Notes: generated by a model from the letters alone, not told the origin. DNA of 64,000 nt from Aureibacter tunicatorum (GCF_036492635.1 NZ_AP025305.1:930001-994000), one strand, 5' to 3'. Counted from the first letter of the stretch, positions 33,446 through 43,432 are shown. Program-made: numbers and translations.

Positions 33446-34321
33446 TTAACTAAAGTAATTCCTCTCTTGCAATCTAAGGCCTGCGTAAGGATCATGTGAA
33501 GGCAGGAAGATTGCTTTATTGGCTTTGCAGAATTCAGAGACCGTTTTTATGGTGTTTTGAGCCTTTTTAAAATCGATATGTCCTCCTGACATTTCACTGT
33601 ATTTGAGTTGATCAGAAGTGTATGTCATATCTCCGCCAAAAAAGATATGGTCGTGACGATCATTGCTGGCTAATATGGAGCAGTGCCCGAAAGTGTGCCC
33701 GGGAGTGTGTATAAAATGCAGATCTCTCGCTTTGGTTATGCTTTTTGTGTTTTTGAAGTCGAGGTGGCTTTCATTGGTTTCGAATAATGAAGGGTTGAAA
33801 TTTTCAGGAAGCAAGCTTTTCAATGCGAAGGAGGGCTTTTCCCATTCTTCTTTGTTCAATAAAACTTTTTGATTAGAAAAGAATTTCAACCCGTCTATAT
33901 GATCCAAATGCAAATGAGTAAGAAGCACTTGGTCAATATGATCAATCTCTATGTTCAGCTTTGGCAATAGATTGTGTAGTTCTCTATCCTTGTTCACATT
34001 GAATTTGAATTGATTTTTGTTAATCCACTCTTTCAGGATACCCTCTTGTGAAAAGTAATCAGGTTCGCTTACTTTGCTGTTTTCCCCTGTGTCAATGACA
34101 AATTTGCCTTCAGGGTGTTCGATTACCCATACCCATATGGGTAAAGGAGCAGTGAATTTGTTTTGAAGTATAAACTCCAATTTTGAGGTCCATTGGTTTT
34201 TTTTAGTGCTTCTGAATGCTTCTTTTACAGAAACAGTTCCGGTAGAAATGGCATGGATTTTACCCCACCCATCATTGAACTTAAAGTCTTGCGTATGAAT
34301 ATCTGTGAATTTATTATCCAT
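33446..34321 (-). CDS. MBL-fold metallo-hydrolase, N-acyl homoserine lactonase-like
   Basis: Zinc hydrolase of about 291 residues from ATG 34321 (MDNKFTDIHT). The metal signature is LLTHLHLDHIDGL (HxHxDH), followed by FIHTPGHTFGHCSI (third His), FFGGDMTY (bridging Asp) and LPSHDPYAG (last His). This arrangement fits the AiiA/AttM lactonase branch of the metallo-beta-lactamase superfamily, whose members open acyl-homoserine lactone rings and so quench signalling; other small lactones or esters are possible. The in-frame ATG at 34435 would add 38 residues that lack conserved character and no signal peptide, so it is not preferred. Confidence 0.84.
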   Translation of the reverse strand: MDNKFTDIHTQDFKFNDGWGKIHAISTGTVSVKEAFRSTKKNQWTSKLEFILQNKFTAPLPIWVWVIEHPEGKFVIDTGENSKVSEPDYFSQEGILKEWINKNQFKFNVNKDRELHNLLPKLNIEIDHIDQVLLTHLHLDHIDGLKFFSNQKVLLNKEEWEKPSFALKSLLPENFNPSLFETNESHLDFKNTKSITKARDLHFIHTPGHTFGHCSILASNDRHDHIFFGGDMTYTSDQLKYSEMSGGHIDFKKAQNTIKTVSEFCKANKAIFLPSHDPYAGLRLQERNYFS

Positions 34322-34909
34322 AGTTTTGATGTTTAATGGTAATTGAGAATTATACTTTGACCTATGAACAATGCCAGGCGTAAAATGTGAGAATTGAATT
34401 ATGATGAAATTTGGAATGCGTAAGCTTTTGATCATAATTCAGGTTTTAAAGATTTGGTAATTTTGCATGAAATAATAATTCGACTGTTGAAAAAGAAAAA
34501 AATATGGAATTGGAATAATTATTAAGCTAACTAATGCTTTTTGTCCATTATTTGATATTTTTTTTTTGATGTTCAAAAAATAATATTTGCAAATATTGAA
34601 GGCTGGAAAAATTGAGGAAAAAATCTGAAAATATAACATTAACGGAAATTTCATAATCAAGAAACCTATTGAATATTGCAAAAGCTTTTCGGGCATGTCA
34701 ATCTTGTGGCTTTGCGGCTGTGCCATATTTTGCAAAACTTGAAAAGTTCATATTAAGCGCAAGAGGCGATGAATTATGCTAGTTGTTTTCTTGATGAATA
34801 TTTAGCATTTTTATTTGAACAAATGACCAAGGTCATCGCAAAGCGTGACTTTATGGGTGAACAATAAAGCCCGGTTTTTTAAGATTGATATATTGAAAGG
34901 ATTAAAAAA
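34322..34909. promoter_or_regulatory. Intergenic region with structured leader ahead of nrdB
   Basis: About 590 bases without a convincing gene. A 98-codon minus-strand frame at 34439-34735 is hydrophobic and compositionally biased, and I do not accept it. The last 100 bases before nrdB hold two nested inverted repeats (ATTTGAACAAAT at 34813-34824 and ATGACC/GGTCAT at 34823-34836). Two possible RNA hairpins follow: TCATCGCAAAGCGTGA (34833-34848) and CTTTAT/ATAAAG around GGGTGAACA (34849-34869), then CCCGG. They probably control ribonucleotide reductase expression (inference). Confidence 0.5.
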
Positions 34910-35905
34910 ATGAGCACAGAAAACCAGATCATTAATGAACCAATCTTGCAGGAAAACAAGGATAGGTTTGTTTTATTCCCGATTCAGCATGATGATATTT
35001 GGGAGTTTTATAAGAAGGCAGAGGCGAGTTTTTGGACTGCAGAGGAGATAGACTTGAGCCAAGATTTGGATGATTGGGAAAAGCTCAATGATGGCGAGCG
35101 CCATTTTATTTCACATATACTTGCCTTTTTCGCGGCTAGTGATGGTATAGTTAATGAGAACTTGGCAGAGCATTTTGTCGCTGAGGTTCAATACACGGAA
35201 GCGAAGTTTTTCTATGGCTTTCAAATTGCTATGGAAAATATCCATTCGGAAACATATTCTTTATTGATCGACACATATGTGAAAGATCCAAAACAGCAGG
35301 ATTATTTGTTTAATGCTGTCGAGACGATCGAGTGCGTGAAGAAAAAAGCGGAATGGGCTTTGACTTGGATTGATAATGGCAATTTCCAAGAAAGATTGAT
35401 CGCGTTTGCGGCAGTAGAGGGGATTTTCTTCTCAGGTAGTTTCTGTTCAATTTTCTGGTTGAAGAAAAGAGGGTTAATGCCTGGACTGACATTCTCAAAC
35501 GAGTTGATCAATAGAGATGAAGGATTGCATTGCGATTTCGCTGTGCATTTGCATAATAATCATGTTGCCAACAAGGTTCCTGAACAGACTATCGTTAAGA
35601 TCATCACTGATGCTGTTGCGATCGAAAAAGAGTTTGTGTCTGATGCCCTTCCTGTAAGCTTGATTGGTATGAACGCAGACCTTATGTGTCAATATATCGA
35701 ATTTGTTGCTGACAGATTGTTGTTCGAATTGGGTTGCCCTAAAGTATTTGGAGCTACGAATCCATTCGACTTTATGGATATGATTTCCTTGCAAGGAAAG
35801 ACAAACTTCTTCGAAAAGAGAGTTGCTGAATACCAAAAAGCTGGTGTTCTGAAAAGCGATGATGCGGCTGATACTCCTCGTTTCTCTCTTGATGAGGATT
35901 TTTAG
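34910..35905 (+). CDS. nrdB: Class I ribonucleoside-diphosphate reductase, beta subunit
   Basis: Radical-generating subunit of ribonucleotide reductase, making dNDPs from NDPs with NrdA. The 331-residue sequence contains the diiron ligands: Asp78 in FFAASDGIV, Glu109 and His112 in [10 protein letters not shown] with the radical Tyr116 right after, then [14 protein letters not shown] and RDEGLHCDF. It ends FSLDEDF, the tail that docks in NrdA. The sequence is strikingly like eukaryotic R2, for example [20 protein letters not shown] and [10 protein letters not shown], as is known for Bacteroidota class I enzymes. It forms a pair with nrdA, 132 bases downstream, with a terminator-like hairpin between. 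Confidence 0.97.
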   Translation: MSTENQIINEPILQENKDRFVLFPIQHDDIWEFYKKAEASFWTAEEIDLSQDLDDWEKLNDGERHFISHILAFFAASDGIVNENLAEHFVAEVQYTEAKFFYGFQIAMENIHSETYSLLIDTYVKDPKQQDYLFNAVETIECVKKKAEWALTWIDNGNFQERLIAFAAVEGIFFSGSFCSIFWLKKRGLMPGLTFSNELINRDEGLHCDFAVHLHNNHVANKVPEQTIVKIITDAVAIEKEFVSDALPVSLIGMNADLMCQYIEFVADRLLFELGCPKVFGATNPFDFMDMISLQGKTNFFEKRVAEYQKAGVLKSDDAADTPRFSLDEDF

Positions 35906-35960
35906 AAAATAATGACATAATGCCGATCATGGTATTGGCTAAGATATATACCAAACTTTA

Positions 35961-35995
35961 AAAATTCCGCGGATGCGAAATTCGTGGATTTTTTG
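35961..35995 (+). terminator. Terminator-like hairpin between nrdB and nrdA
   Basis: AATTCCGCG and CGTGGATT segments (one wobble) flank the loop GATGCGAAATT, followed by a T run. It could set a higher nrdB than nrdA level. Confidence 0.5.
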
Positions 35996-36037
35996 ATAAC
36001 TAGTTTTATTCCTATAATTTTCATATAGCTCTAATTA

Positions 36038-38407
36038 ATGTTTGTAGTTAAAAGAGACGGCAGACGCGAGTCTGTTAAATTTGATAAGGTGACTGCCCGC
36101 ATAGAAAAACTATGCTATGGCTTGAACACTGATTTTGTGGATCCTTTGGATGTTGCTAAAAAAGTGATTACAGGGATTTACGATGGTGTTACAACTATCG
36201 AATTGGATAATTTGGCGGCTGAAACAGCAGCGTCAATGACGACGATACATCCTGATTTTGCTAAATTGGCGGCTCGTATAGCAGTGTCAAACCTTCATAA
36301 GGTGACCAGCAAGTCATTTTCAAATACAATGAAAAGGCTTTACACTTATGTGGATCCTAAAACAGGTGAAAACGCGCCATTGATATCAAAGGAAACGTAT
36401 AAAGTAGTGAAAGAAAATGCAGCTACTTTGGATTCCAGTATTATCTATGATCGTGATTTTAGCTATGATTACTTTGGGTTCAAAACATTGGAAAGATCTT
36501 ACTTGCTGAAACTTGATGGCAAAGTAGTCGAAAGACCTCAACATATGTTGATGAGGGTCGCTGTGGGAATTCACGGTGAGGATATTGAGTCTGCGGTAGA
36601 GACATATAATTTGCTCTCTGAGAAATGGTTCACGCATGCTACGCCTACTCTCTTCAATGCAGGTACTCCAAAACCGCAGTTAAGCAGTTGTTTTCTATTG
36701 ACAATGAAGGATGACAGCATCGATGGTATTTATGATACGTTGAAGCAGTGCGCTAAAATATCCCAGTCAGCAGGTGGAATTGGTTTGAGCATACATAATG
36801 TGAGAGCTAAAGGTTCGTATATCAAGGGTACAAATGGAGTCTCGAATGGTATTGTGCCGATGTTGAGAAATTTTGACATGACAGCTCGTTATGTTGATCA
36901 AGGTGGAGGAAAGAGAAAAGGAAGCTTCGCTATGTATCTAGAGCCTTGGCATGCGGATGTGTTCGAATTTCTTGACCTGAAAAAGAATCATGGTAAGGAA
37001 GAGTTAAGAGCTAGGGATTTATTCTACGCACTATGGATTCCAGACTTGTTCATGAAAAGGGTGCAGGACAACGAAGAGTGGTCTTTGTTCTGTCCTAATG
37101 AAACGAAAAACCTTTGCGATGTTCATGGCGAAGAGTTTGAAAAACTTTACGAAAAGTACGAAAGAGAAGGCAGAGCTAGAAAAGTAGTGAAAGCTCAAGA
37201 CCTTTGGTTTAAAATATTAGAGTCGCAGATTGAAACAGGCACGCCTTATATGCTTTATAAGGACCATGCCAATAGCAAGTCCAACCAGCAAAATCTAGGA
37301 ACAATCAGGTCATCGAACCTTTGTTGCGAGATCATTGAATATACTGCCCCTGATGAAGTTGCGGTTTGTAACTTGGCTTCATTGGCATTGCCTAAGTTTG
37401 TTGACGAGAATGGCAGGTTTGATCACCAAAAGCTTTATGAGGTTACTAAAGTTGTTACTCGCAACTTGAATAAGATTATTGATGTCAATTATTACCCTGT
37501 TGCGGAGGCTGAAAAGTCGAATAAAAGACATCGTCCGATTGGTTTGGGAGTGCAAGGTTTGGCGGATGTGTTCATCATGTTGAGAATGCCTTTTGACTCG
37601 CCTGAAGCTAAGCAACTGAATAAAGAGATATTTGAGACGATGTACTTTGGAGCGATGACTGCTTCCAAGGAATTGGCTCAAGAGCAGGGCACATACGAAA
37701 CTTATGAGGGCTCGCCTACGTCGAAAGGAATTTTCCAGTTTGACATGTGGGGGGTAACGCCTGATTCGGGAAGATGGAATTGGGATGAGTTGAAAAGCGA
37801 AGTTATTAAGCATGGAGTTAGAAATTCATTATTGGTTGCGCCAATGCCGACAGCTTCGACTTCGCAAATATTAGGAAACAATGAGTGCTTTGAGCCTTAC
37901 ACATCCAATATTTATACAAGAAGAACTCTAAGCGGCGAGTTTATCGTTGTGAATAAGCATTTGCTGAAAGACTTGATAGAAGCCGGAGTTTGGAATGAGC
38001 AAATGAGGCATAAGTTGTTGGAAGCAAATGGCTCTATACAACACATTTCGGGTATTCCTGAAAACTTGAAGGAAATCTACAGAACTGTTTGGGAGATTTC
38101 TCAGAAGAGTATTTTGGAAATGGCCGCGGATAGAGGGGCTTATATTTGCCAAAGTCAGAGCCTTAATGTTCATATGAAAGACCCTAATTTTGGGAAACTA
38201 ACTTCGATGCACTTTTATGCATGGAAAGCAGGTTTGAAGACAGGAATGTACTACTTGAGAACAAAAGCAGCTGCTGACGCTATCAAATTCACAGTGGATA
38301 AAGCGGCTGTAAACGATAAAATACCAACAAATACTGAGGAGCAAAATCAAGCGGATATGGCTTGCTCTTTGGACAATCCGGATGATTGCATCGCATGCAG
38401 CGGATAA
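36038..38407 (+). CDS. nrdA: Class I ribonucleoside-diphosphate reductase, alpha subunit
   Basis: Catalytic subunit, 789 residues. It begins with an ATP-cone ([20 protein letters not shown]) for overall activity control. The substrate-binding core follows: [20 protein letters not shown] with the first redox Cys, SAGGIGLS, the active-site [14 protein letters not shown] with its Cys, [15 protein letters not shown], and the radical-transfer tyrosines in [18 protein letters not shown]. The C-terminus [14 protein letters not shown] carries the Cys pair that re-reduces the site. Sequence blocks such as [20 protein letters not shown] match eukaryotic R1 closely. Followed by a strong terminator. Confidence 0.97.
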   Translation: MFVVKRDGRRESVKFDKVTARIEKLCYGLNTDFVDPLDVAKKVITGIYDGVTTIELDNLAAETAASMTTIHPDFAKLAARIAVSNLHKVTSKSFSNTMKRLYTYVDPKTGENAPLISKETYKVVKENAATLDSSIIYDRDFSYDYFGFKTLERSYLLKLDGKVVERPQHMLMRVAVGIHGEDIESAVETYNLLSEKWFTHATPTLFNAGTPKPQLSSCFLLTMKDDSIDGIYDTLKQCAKISQSAGGIGLSIHNVRAKGSYIKGTNGVSNGIVPMLRNFDMTARYVDQGGGKRKGSFAMYLEPWHADVFEFLDLKKNHGKEELRARDLFYALWIPDLFMKRVQDNEEWSLFCPNETKNLCDVHGEEFEKLYEKYEREGRARKVVKAQDLWFKILESQIETGTPYMLYKDHANSKSNQQNLGTIRSSNLCCEIIEYTAPDEVAVCNLASLALPKFVDENGRFDHQKLYEVTKVVTRNLNKIIDVNYYPVAEAEKSNKRHRPIGLGVQGLADVFIMLRMPFDSPEAKQLNKEIFETMYFGAMTASKELAQEQGTYETYEGSPTSKGIFQFDMWGVTPDSGRWNWDELKSEVIKHGVRNSLLVAPMPTASTSQILGNNECFEPYTSNIYTRRTLSGEFIVVNKHLLKDLIEAGVWNEQMRHKLLEANGSIQHISGIPENLKEIYRTVWEISQKSILEMAADRGAYICQSQSLNVHMKDPNFGKLTSMHFYAWKAGLKTGMYYLRTKAAADAIKFTVDKAAVNDKIPTNTEEQNQADMACSLDNPDDCIACSG

Positions 38408-38432
38408 TTAGTTAATTCAGTAAGATTAGTTT

Positions 38433-38464
38433 AAGCCTTGCGTTAATCGCAAGGCTTTTTTTGT
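38433..38464. terminator. Terminator after nrdA
   Basis: AAGCCTTGCG (38433-38442), loop TTAAT, CGCAAGGCTT (38448-38457), then a T run. It directly abuts the stop of the convergent DinB gene. Confidence 0.88.
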
Positions 38465-38923
38465 TTATATGAATTTCCGAATACTCATGATTAGTCCATA
38501 ATGTATTCCTTCGTGATAATTATTAAAAGAGATTGCATCATCCAATGACCCTAAGTGGAATCCAGTTCGGGTAGTTTTAGATTTGAAATTCTTGAAAATA
38601 TTAGAACCTAGGTCTTTTTCAGTGATTTCCATGGTTTCTGTGAGTTTGAACTTGATGAGTGCTATGTCTTTAGCATTGAGTTCCGACTCAGGTTTTGTTC
38701 CTGATTTGAACAAGTTGAAAAGTTCGTTGGATATATGCATTGGAAGGTTTGAAGTACTGTAGATTAAAGCTTGCTGAGAGACTAAAGCATGTCCGACATT
38801 CCATATGATATTGTTGTTGAATCCTTTTGGTGTATGATTCAGTTCTTTGACTGTGAGATCCTCAAGGTTATTAATAAGGTTCTTCCTGTTTGTTTTCCAA
38901 ATTTTTATGTTGGCGTTTTGCAT
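38465..38923 (-). CDS. DinB-family protein
   Basis: A 152-residue four-helix bundle protein of the DinB/YfiT metal-binding superfamily. The three potential metal histidines are His45 in WNVGHALVSQ and the pair in SFNNYHEGIHYGLIM near residue 137. Members include thiol transferases and many proteins of unknown function. It lies 30 bases downstream of the HPP gene on the same strand, probably in one transcript. Confidence 0.83.
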   Translation of the reverse strand: MQNANIKIWKTNRKNLINNLEDLTVKELNHTPKGFNNNIIWNVGHALVSQQALIYSTSNLPMHISNELFNLFKSGTKPESELNAKDIALIKFKLTETMEITEKDLGSNIFKNFKSKTTRTGFHLGSLDDAISFNNYHEGIHYGLIMSIRKFI

Positions 38924-38953
38924 TGTTGAGATGTTTAATGATTGAGATTATTT

Positions 38954-39463
38954 TTAAATCCAGTATTTGGGGTATTTTCGGACCTTATCCATGTTGTTGA
39001 ATAGGCATGCGATTGCTGTTATTATTATCGCTCCGGAGAAGACAGGGTTTATTATGAATTCCCATGTGCAACCTCCCATAATGACAAGCAATGGATCCGC
39101 TCCCGCGGGCGGGTGGGTTGTTCCGCTTAATTGCATAATAGCGATAGCCGCTCCAACTCCAATAGCCAATGAATACCATTCGTTCCCAAAGAGATATAAG
39201 CAAATCAAGCCAATAAGTGTGGATATTAAGTGTCCGCCAATAATATTGCGGGGTTGAGCTAAAGGACTGTCAGGTACTCCAAAAGCAAGAACGCAAGTTG
39301 CGCCAAATGGAGCCATGATGAGAGGAATGTTTGAGTTGGCAGTTATGAAAGCCACTGTTGCTATGGCTATGAATCCTCCGATGCCGGAGAATAGGGATAT
39401 GTTGAAACTTAATGGATTTGGGCTCTTTTCTGTAGTGACGAATTTTGCTAAGTAATTTTTCAT
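38954..39463 (-). CDS. HPP-family integral membrane protein
   Basis: A 169-residue membrane protein with four or five hydrophobic segments and the defining motif HPPAGADPLLVI (about residues 116-127). Earlier phrases are LIMAPFGATCVLAFGVPDSP and AQPRNIIGGHLIST, typical of the family. HPP proteins have been linked to nitrite transport in chloroplasts and cyanobacteria; the role here is unknown. First gene of a two-gene unit with dinB-like 38465-38923. A perfect palindrome lies 64 bases upstream. Confidence 0.88.
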   Translation of the reverse strand: MKNYLAKFVTTEKSPNPLSFNISLFSGIGGFIAIATVAFITANSNIPLIMAPFGATCVLAFGVPDSPLAQPRNIIGGHLISTLIGLICLYLFGNEWYSLAIGVGAAIAIMQLSGTTHPPAGADPLLVIMGGCTWEFIINPVFSGAIIITAIACLFNNMDKVRKYPKYWI

Positions 39464-39526
39464 ATCGACTATTATGGTTAAGATAGTTGCCTAATTTATA
39501 TTGAAGTTATATAAATAAATTTAAAA

Positions 39527-39542
39527 ACAGAACGTTCTGTTC
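39527..39542. promoter_or_regulatory. Perfect 16-bp palindrome upstream of the HPP gene, candidate operator
   Basis: AACAGAACGTTCTGTT is a perfect dyad 64 bases before the HPP start, in otherwise AT-rich DNA. Dyads of this size are typical of TetR- or MarR-type repressors; the cognate regulator is not in this window as far as I can tell. Confidence 0.55.
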
Positions 39543-39599
39543 GTTTTTATTATTCTTTAAAAAGTTATTTATTTTTTAAAGGACATTCAGTATAAAACA

Positions 39600-39632
39600 A
39601 AAAAAGGTCGTGATTAGCTATCACGACCTTTT
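39600..39632 (-). terminator. Terminator after the S46 peptidase gene
   Basis: AAGGTCGTGA (39604-39613) pairs with TCACGACCTT (39621-39630); a U run follows on the minus strand. Confidence 0.85.
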
Positions 39633-39659
39633 GATTAAGAAAGGGGTAAACCCTATTAA

Positions 39660-41888
39660 TTATTTTTTGTGTTTCTTCTTCTTTTTCTTTTTACCGTTTT
39701 TTGATTCTTTTTCATGCGAATCGGCAGTGACTAATGTCATCTCATCTATCAAATAACCAGCTCCGGCAAATTTGTCTATTATGAATAGCGTGTATCTGAT
39801 GTCAACACTAATCGTTCTTTGCAACTCAGGTTCGAATGCGATGTCTCCGCTCATTGCTTCCCAGTTGCCGTCAAATGCAGTTCCTATTAGTTCGCCATCT
39901 CCATTGATAACAGGAGAGCCTGAATTGCCACCTGTAATGTCATTATTGCTTAGAAAGGCGATTGGCATAGTGCCGTTTTTATCCGCATAAATGCCGTAAT
40001 CTTTTTTCTCGTAAAGCTCTTTAAGTTTAGGAGGAACGACAAATTCAGGGTTTGAAGCGTCTTCTTTTTCGATGACACCTTTCAGTGTCGTGATATAATC
40101 GTAATGAATAGCGTCAGCAGGGTCATATGAACCTACTGTTCCGTAAGTGAATCTCATCGTTGAGTTGGCATTGGAGTAGAAATCTTTTTCAGGATTCATT
40201 TCCATAAGACCTTTCAAAAATACTCTATTGCTTTTTTCAAGCGTTGCTGTAGTCATTTGGTATGACGGAGCAAGTTTCATTACTGTACTTAATAATTCTT
40301 CAAAAACAATAAAAGCGGGGTCTCCCGAAATGACGCCTTTTTCAGGATTGTCCAAGAACTTTTGAAGTTTTTCTTCCGAGCAGAATATTGAGTTGGCATA
40401 TATTTCTTTGCCAAGTTTCTCAAAATCTTTTCTGTTTTTCTTTTCAGGCCATTCTTCTTTTACGGCAACAAAGAAATCAGGTGTGTACTCAGGTTTTACA
40501 CGCCTGCTATATAATTCCGCAAGGTTTACAAATGCAGCCTCATCGGTTTTAGCATCATAATTTTTGAAGTACTCCATTGCTTCCACTTTAAGCTCTTTGC
40601 AAACCGCAGCTATAGCTTGATTGTCAATAGAGTCTTTGTTGAGCATGTCATTGAGCCCTTTGTATTGAGACGCATTGCCAACAATGCCCATAAGCCTAGG
40701 CATGAATCTAGCGAAAGAAAAAGGAACTTGATATTTTCTGAGGGTGTCGTAAGCAACTTTGATGTCTTCAAGTGTTTGCCCGTACTCTGCTTCTCTGGAA
40801 GGTTTGGCATTGTACCAGTTTCTGAAATCTTTTTCCAGATGTTCTTTCTTTTGATGCACGTTCAGTCTTTTGAGGCCTTTTGTTTGTCCGATCAAGTATT
40901 TCCAGTAATTGCTTAAGCTGGCGTATTTTGAAGCATATTTGATTCGAACTTCAGGGTCCGCATTCATATGTTTTTTCCATGTTTCCAACTCCGTCTGAAG
41001 GATTTCAATCATGGTTTTATTCGAAACGTCAAGAGCAAGCTGAATGCCGTAAGAACTTAAATATCTGTCAGTGCTTCCGGGAAAGCCCATGATCATGGCG
41101 AAATCCCCTTCATGCACACCTTTCAATGAAATTGGCAGGTGATGTTTAGGCTTAAGCGGAATATTGTCCGGAGAGTATTCTGCAGGCTTCCCGTCCGGGC
41201 TCATATACACTCTGAATAATGAAAAGTCTCCCGTATGTCTAGGCCATTGCCAATTGTCGGTGTCGCCTCCGAATTTGCCTATGGATGAAGGGGGGGCGCC
41301 CACAAGTCTAACATCATTGTATGTCTCGTATACAAAAAGGTAGTATTCATTTCCCTCAAGAAAAGGCTTAACTTGAGCGTCATAATGAGTTCCTTCGGTA
41401 GCTTCGTCCGTAAGCTTTTTCATTTCTTCTGAAATTATGCCAGCTCGCTCGTCTTCAGACATTTGATTGTTGACTTTGTCAAGAATCTTATGAGTAACAT
41501 TTTCCATACGAACTAAAAATCTGGCATACAAACCTTCATTTGGAAGTTCATCGCTTTTGGATTTTGCCCAAAAACCATCAGTCAGGTAATCATGTTCCAC
41601 CGAACTGTGATGCTGGATAGAACCAAAAGCGCAATGGTGGTTTGTCAGCATAAGGCCTTCTTCGGAAATAATTTCTCCTGTGCAGAAACCTCCCAATGAT
41701 ACAATCGCGTCTTTGAGGCTTGAGTGATTTACGCTATAAATTTCTTCTGGAGATAATTTAAGCCCTAGCTTTTTTAAGTCTTTATTATACAGCCTTTCCA
41801 CATGTATAGGAAGCCACATTCCTTCATCAGCGAATGAAGAGAAGCTAACCATAGCAAGCATGAAAAGCGTTAGTATTTTTTTGATCAT
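39660..41888 (-). CDS. S46-family dipeptidyl-peptidase (DPP7/DPP11 type)
   Basis: Periplasmic serine peptidase removing N-terminal dipeptides from peptides taken up for amino-acid use, 742 residues. It has a signal peptide (cleaved near residue 20), the catalytic His in LMLTNHHCAFGSIQHHS (about residue 84), the Asp region KFGGDTDNWQWPRHTGDFSL, and the Ser in TGGNSGSPVINGDGELIG. The stretch AFDGNWEAMSGD has Gly, not Arg, after FD, which leans toward DPP7-like hydrophobic specificity rather than the acidic preference of DPP11 (inference from recalled family differences). An unusual lysine-rich tail, about 11 Lys among the last 14 residues, follows the fold. Confidence 0.92.
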   Translation of the reverse strand: MIKKILTLFMLAMVSFSSFADEGMWLPIHVERLYNKDLKKLGLKLSPEEIYSVNHSSLKDAIVSLGGFCTGEIISEEGLMLTNHHCAFGSIQHHSSVEHDYLTDGFWAKSKSDELPNEGLYARFLVRMENVTHKILDKVNNQMSEDERAGIISEEMKKLTDEATEGTHYDAQVKPFLEGNEYYLFVYETYNDVRLVGAPPSSIGKFGGDTDNWQWPRHTGDFSLFRVYMSPDGKPAEYSPDNIPLKPKHHLPISLKGVHEGDFAMIMGFPGSTDRYLSSYGIQLALDVSNKTMIEILQTELETWKKHMNADPEVRIKYASKYASLSNYWKYLIGQTKGLKRLNVHQKKEHLEKDFRNWYNAKPSREAEYGQTLEDIKVAYDTLRKYQVPFSFARFMPRLMGIVGNASQYKGLNDMLNKDSIDNQAIAAVCKELKVEAMEYFKNYDAKTDEAAFVNLAELYSRRVKPEYTPDFFVAVKEEWPEKKNRKDFEKLGKEIYANSIFCSEEKLQKFLDNPEKGVISGDPAFIVFEELLSTVMKLAPSYQMTTATLEKSNRVFLKGLMEMNPEKDFYSNANSTMRFTYGTVGSYDPADAIHYDYITTLKGVIEKEDASNPEFVVPPKLKELYEKKDYGIYADKNGTMPIAFLSNNDITGGNSGSPVINGDGELIGTAFDGNWEAMSGDIAFEPELQRTISVDIRYTLFIIDKFAGAGYLIDEMTLVTADSHEKESKNGKKKKKKKHKK

Positions 41889-42003
41889 TATAATTTGGTT
41901 AAATGATTAATTAAGTTTTCAACAATTTAAGTTATTTGAAAAAGAAATGTTTTGATGATGTGATAAGTGGAAATAAAAATGCTTAAATGGACGTTTTTTT
42001 TAC

Positions 42004-43398
42004 TTAAAAACTGGCTTTGACATTAAGACTCCAGTTAAATTCGGACAGAGAGTTGTAAGTGACAGCTGTTCCTATGACGATATCATACCAAGTAACAAAG
42101 TCTACTCCAACTCCTCCGCTGTAGAGAATTTTGTCGTTAAGGTCGCTTTTTTCTCCTTCGAAAGCTTGAACATAACCAACATCAAAAATTATTTTGAAAT
42201 ATAAATCAAAGAAAAAGTCTTCAAATTCATATAAGTCAACATAGTCTTGTTGGAACGATTTGCTTAACAAGAGCCAACGAAAGTCGTTTTTCAAGAGAGC
42301 TTGTGTTGGTCCCTGGACTACATATTTTTCAAAGCCTCTCATGATGAGTGGATTGAAACCAATTCCCTTTCTTAAGTAATAAGGTTGGTCATGCTGGAAT
42401 GTGTAATAGCCTCCGAGCTCGAAGCTGTAAGAGTATGATTGATTGATTTTGAAATACTTTTTTAATTGTCCTGATATTTCTGTCTGGCTCAATTCATTGA
42501 AAATGCCTATTCCAGATTGCGAAGCGGAGAGCAATAGAAAATATCCTGATATTGGATAGTACCGGATGTCTCTTTTATCTTTTTGAAAGTTGTAGTTGAT
42601 GCCAAAATATTTCATCTGCCGATTATTACCGCTTAAGAAATTAGGGTTCAATGAAATGATAGTGTCTTGAACTTGGACATGCTCTCCAAATATATAAACC
42701 CCGTGCTTTGTGTCGAGATCCTTTCTAAGATTCAATCCAACGCTGGCTTTGAATGATTGAAGCAGCCTTCTGTTTTCTCCCTCGATGAATACTTGTCTTC
42801 TGTCAACAGTTTGATAGGCTATATTTCTTCGATTTTGATATTCAATATCTGTATCCAAGCTTAGATTTCCTTTTTTATTAAGGTATGGTTTGTAATAGCT
42901 AAGCTTGTAGCGATGTGTAAAGCCAAATTGGAGGATCAAGTTTACTTTTTCGTTATAACCTCTAAAATTTTGATGTCTAAGATTCAGCCCGAAATTTACA
43001 CGTTGAAAACTCGCTCCTTGATTTTCAATCCAGTCGTTGAAGTTTCTATCACCCAGCGAAAAGATAGGCAAGGGATAAATATACCACCTTTCTTTTACTC
43101 GAATGATTAAATCCGAGACACCCGGACTCAAAGGATCTTCCATGATACTTGCGGATTGGAATAGTTGGGTATTGATAAGCCTTTTACTTGCCGTCTCCAA
43201 GCTTTTTTCCATGGCGCTGTTGGGTATCTTTTGACCTTTCTTTATCCCTAGTTCATTAAGAATGACTTGGGGTTTGGTTTTTCTATTGCCAAGTATGATG
43301 ATTTGGTCAATAGTTGTCGAGTCTTCAAGGCTTTGTCCATGAGAATAGAAAGTAATGCAAAGGCAAAGAAAAGAGAAGAAGAGTATCGAGTATTTCAT
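42004..43398 (-). CDS. BamA/TamA-like outer-membrane protein with POTRA domain
   Basis: A 464-residue outer-membrane protein. After the signal peptide (MKYSILFFSFLCLCITFYSHG) one POTRA-like domain spans about 30-100 (IDQIIILGNRKTKPQVILNE, and ASKRLINTQLFQSASI). The rest is a predicted beta barrel in the Omp85 style, with DKRDIRYYPISGYFLLLSAS and PLIMRGFEKYVVQGPTQALL close to the conserved G-Y/RGF motifs, and the end WSLNVKASF. It is shorter than BamA (one POTRA only), so it is a patatin-free Omp85 relative of unknown client. It lies downstream of lgt across a terminator. Confidence 0.8.
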   Translation of the reverse strand: MKYSILFFSFLCLCITFYSHGQSLEDSTTIDQIIILGNRKTKPQVILNELGIKKGQKIPNSAMEKSLETASKRLINTQLFQSASIMEDPLSPGVSDLIIRVKERWYIYPLPIFSLGDRNFNDWIENQGASFQRVNFGLNLRHQNFRGYNEKVNLILQFGFTHRYKLSYYKPYLNKKGNLSLDTDIEYQNRRNIAYQTVDRRQVFIEGENRRLLQSFKASVGLNLRKDLDTKHGVYIFGEHVQVQDTIISLNPNFLSGNNRQMKYFGINYNFQKDKRDIRYYPISGYFLLLSASQSGIGIFNELSQTEISGQLKKYFKINQSYSYSFELGGYYTFQHDQPYYLRKGIGFNPLIMRGFEKYVVQGPTQALLKNDFRWLLLSKSFQQDYVDLYEFEDFFFDLYFKIIFDVGYVQAFEGEKSDLNDKILYSGGVGVDFVTWYDIVIGTAVTYNSLSEFNWSLNVKASF

Positions 43399-43401
43399 AG
43401 A

Positions 43402-43432
43402 AATAAAAAAGAGAAAGCACCGCCTTCTCTCT
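43402..43432 (-). terminator. Terminator after lgt
   Basis: On the minus strand AGAGAA and TTCTCT enclose GGCGGTGC-like loop bases (43410-43430), followed by a U run. Confidence 0.75.

Noticed and set aside
34439-34735. 98-codon hydrophobic minus-strand frame
   Set aside because: Low-complexity Phe/Ile/Tyr/Asn-rich composition expected of AT-rich noncoding DNA, with no recognisable start context or homology cues.
34849-34872. H-type pseudoknot between the loop GGG and the CCC after the CTTTAT/ATAAAG stem
   Set aside because: No linker bases remain to span the six-pair stem, so the pseudoknot is sterically unlikely; only alternative hairpins are proposed.
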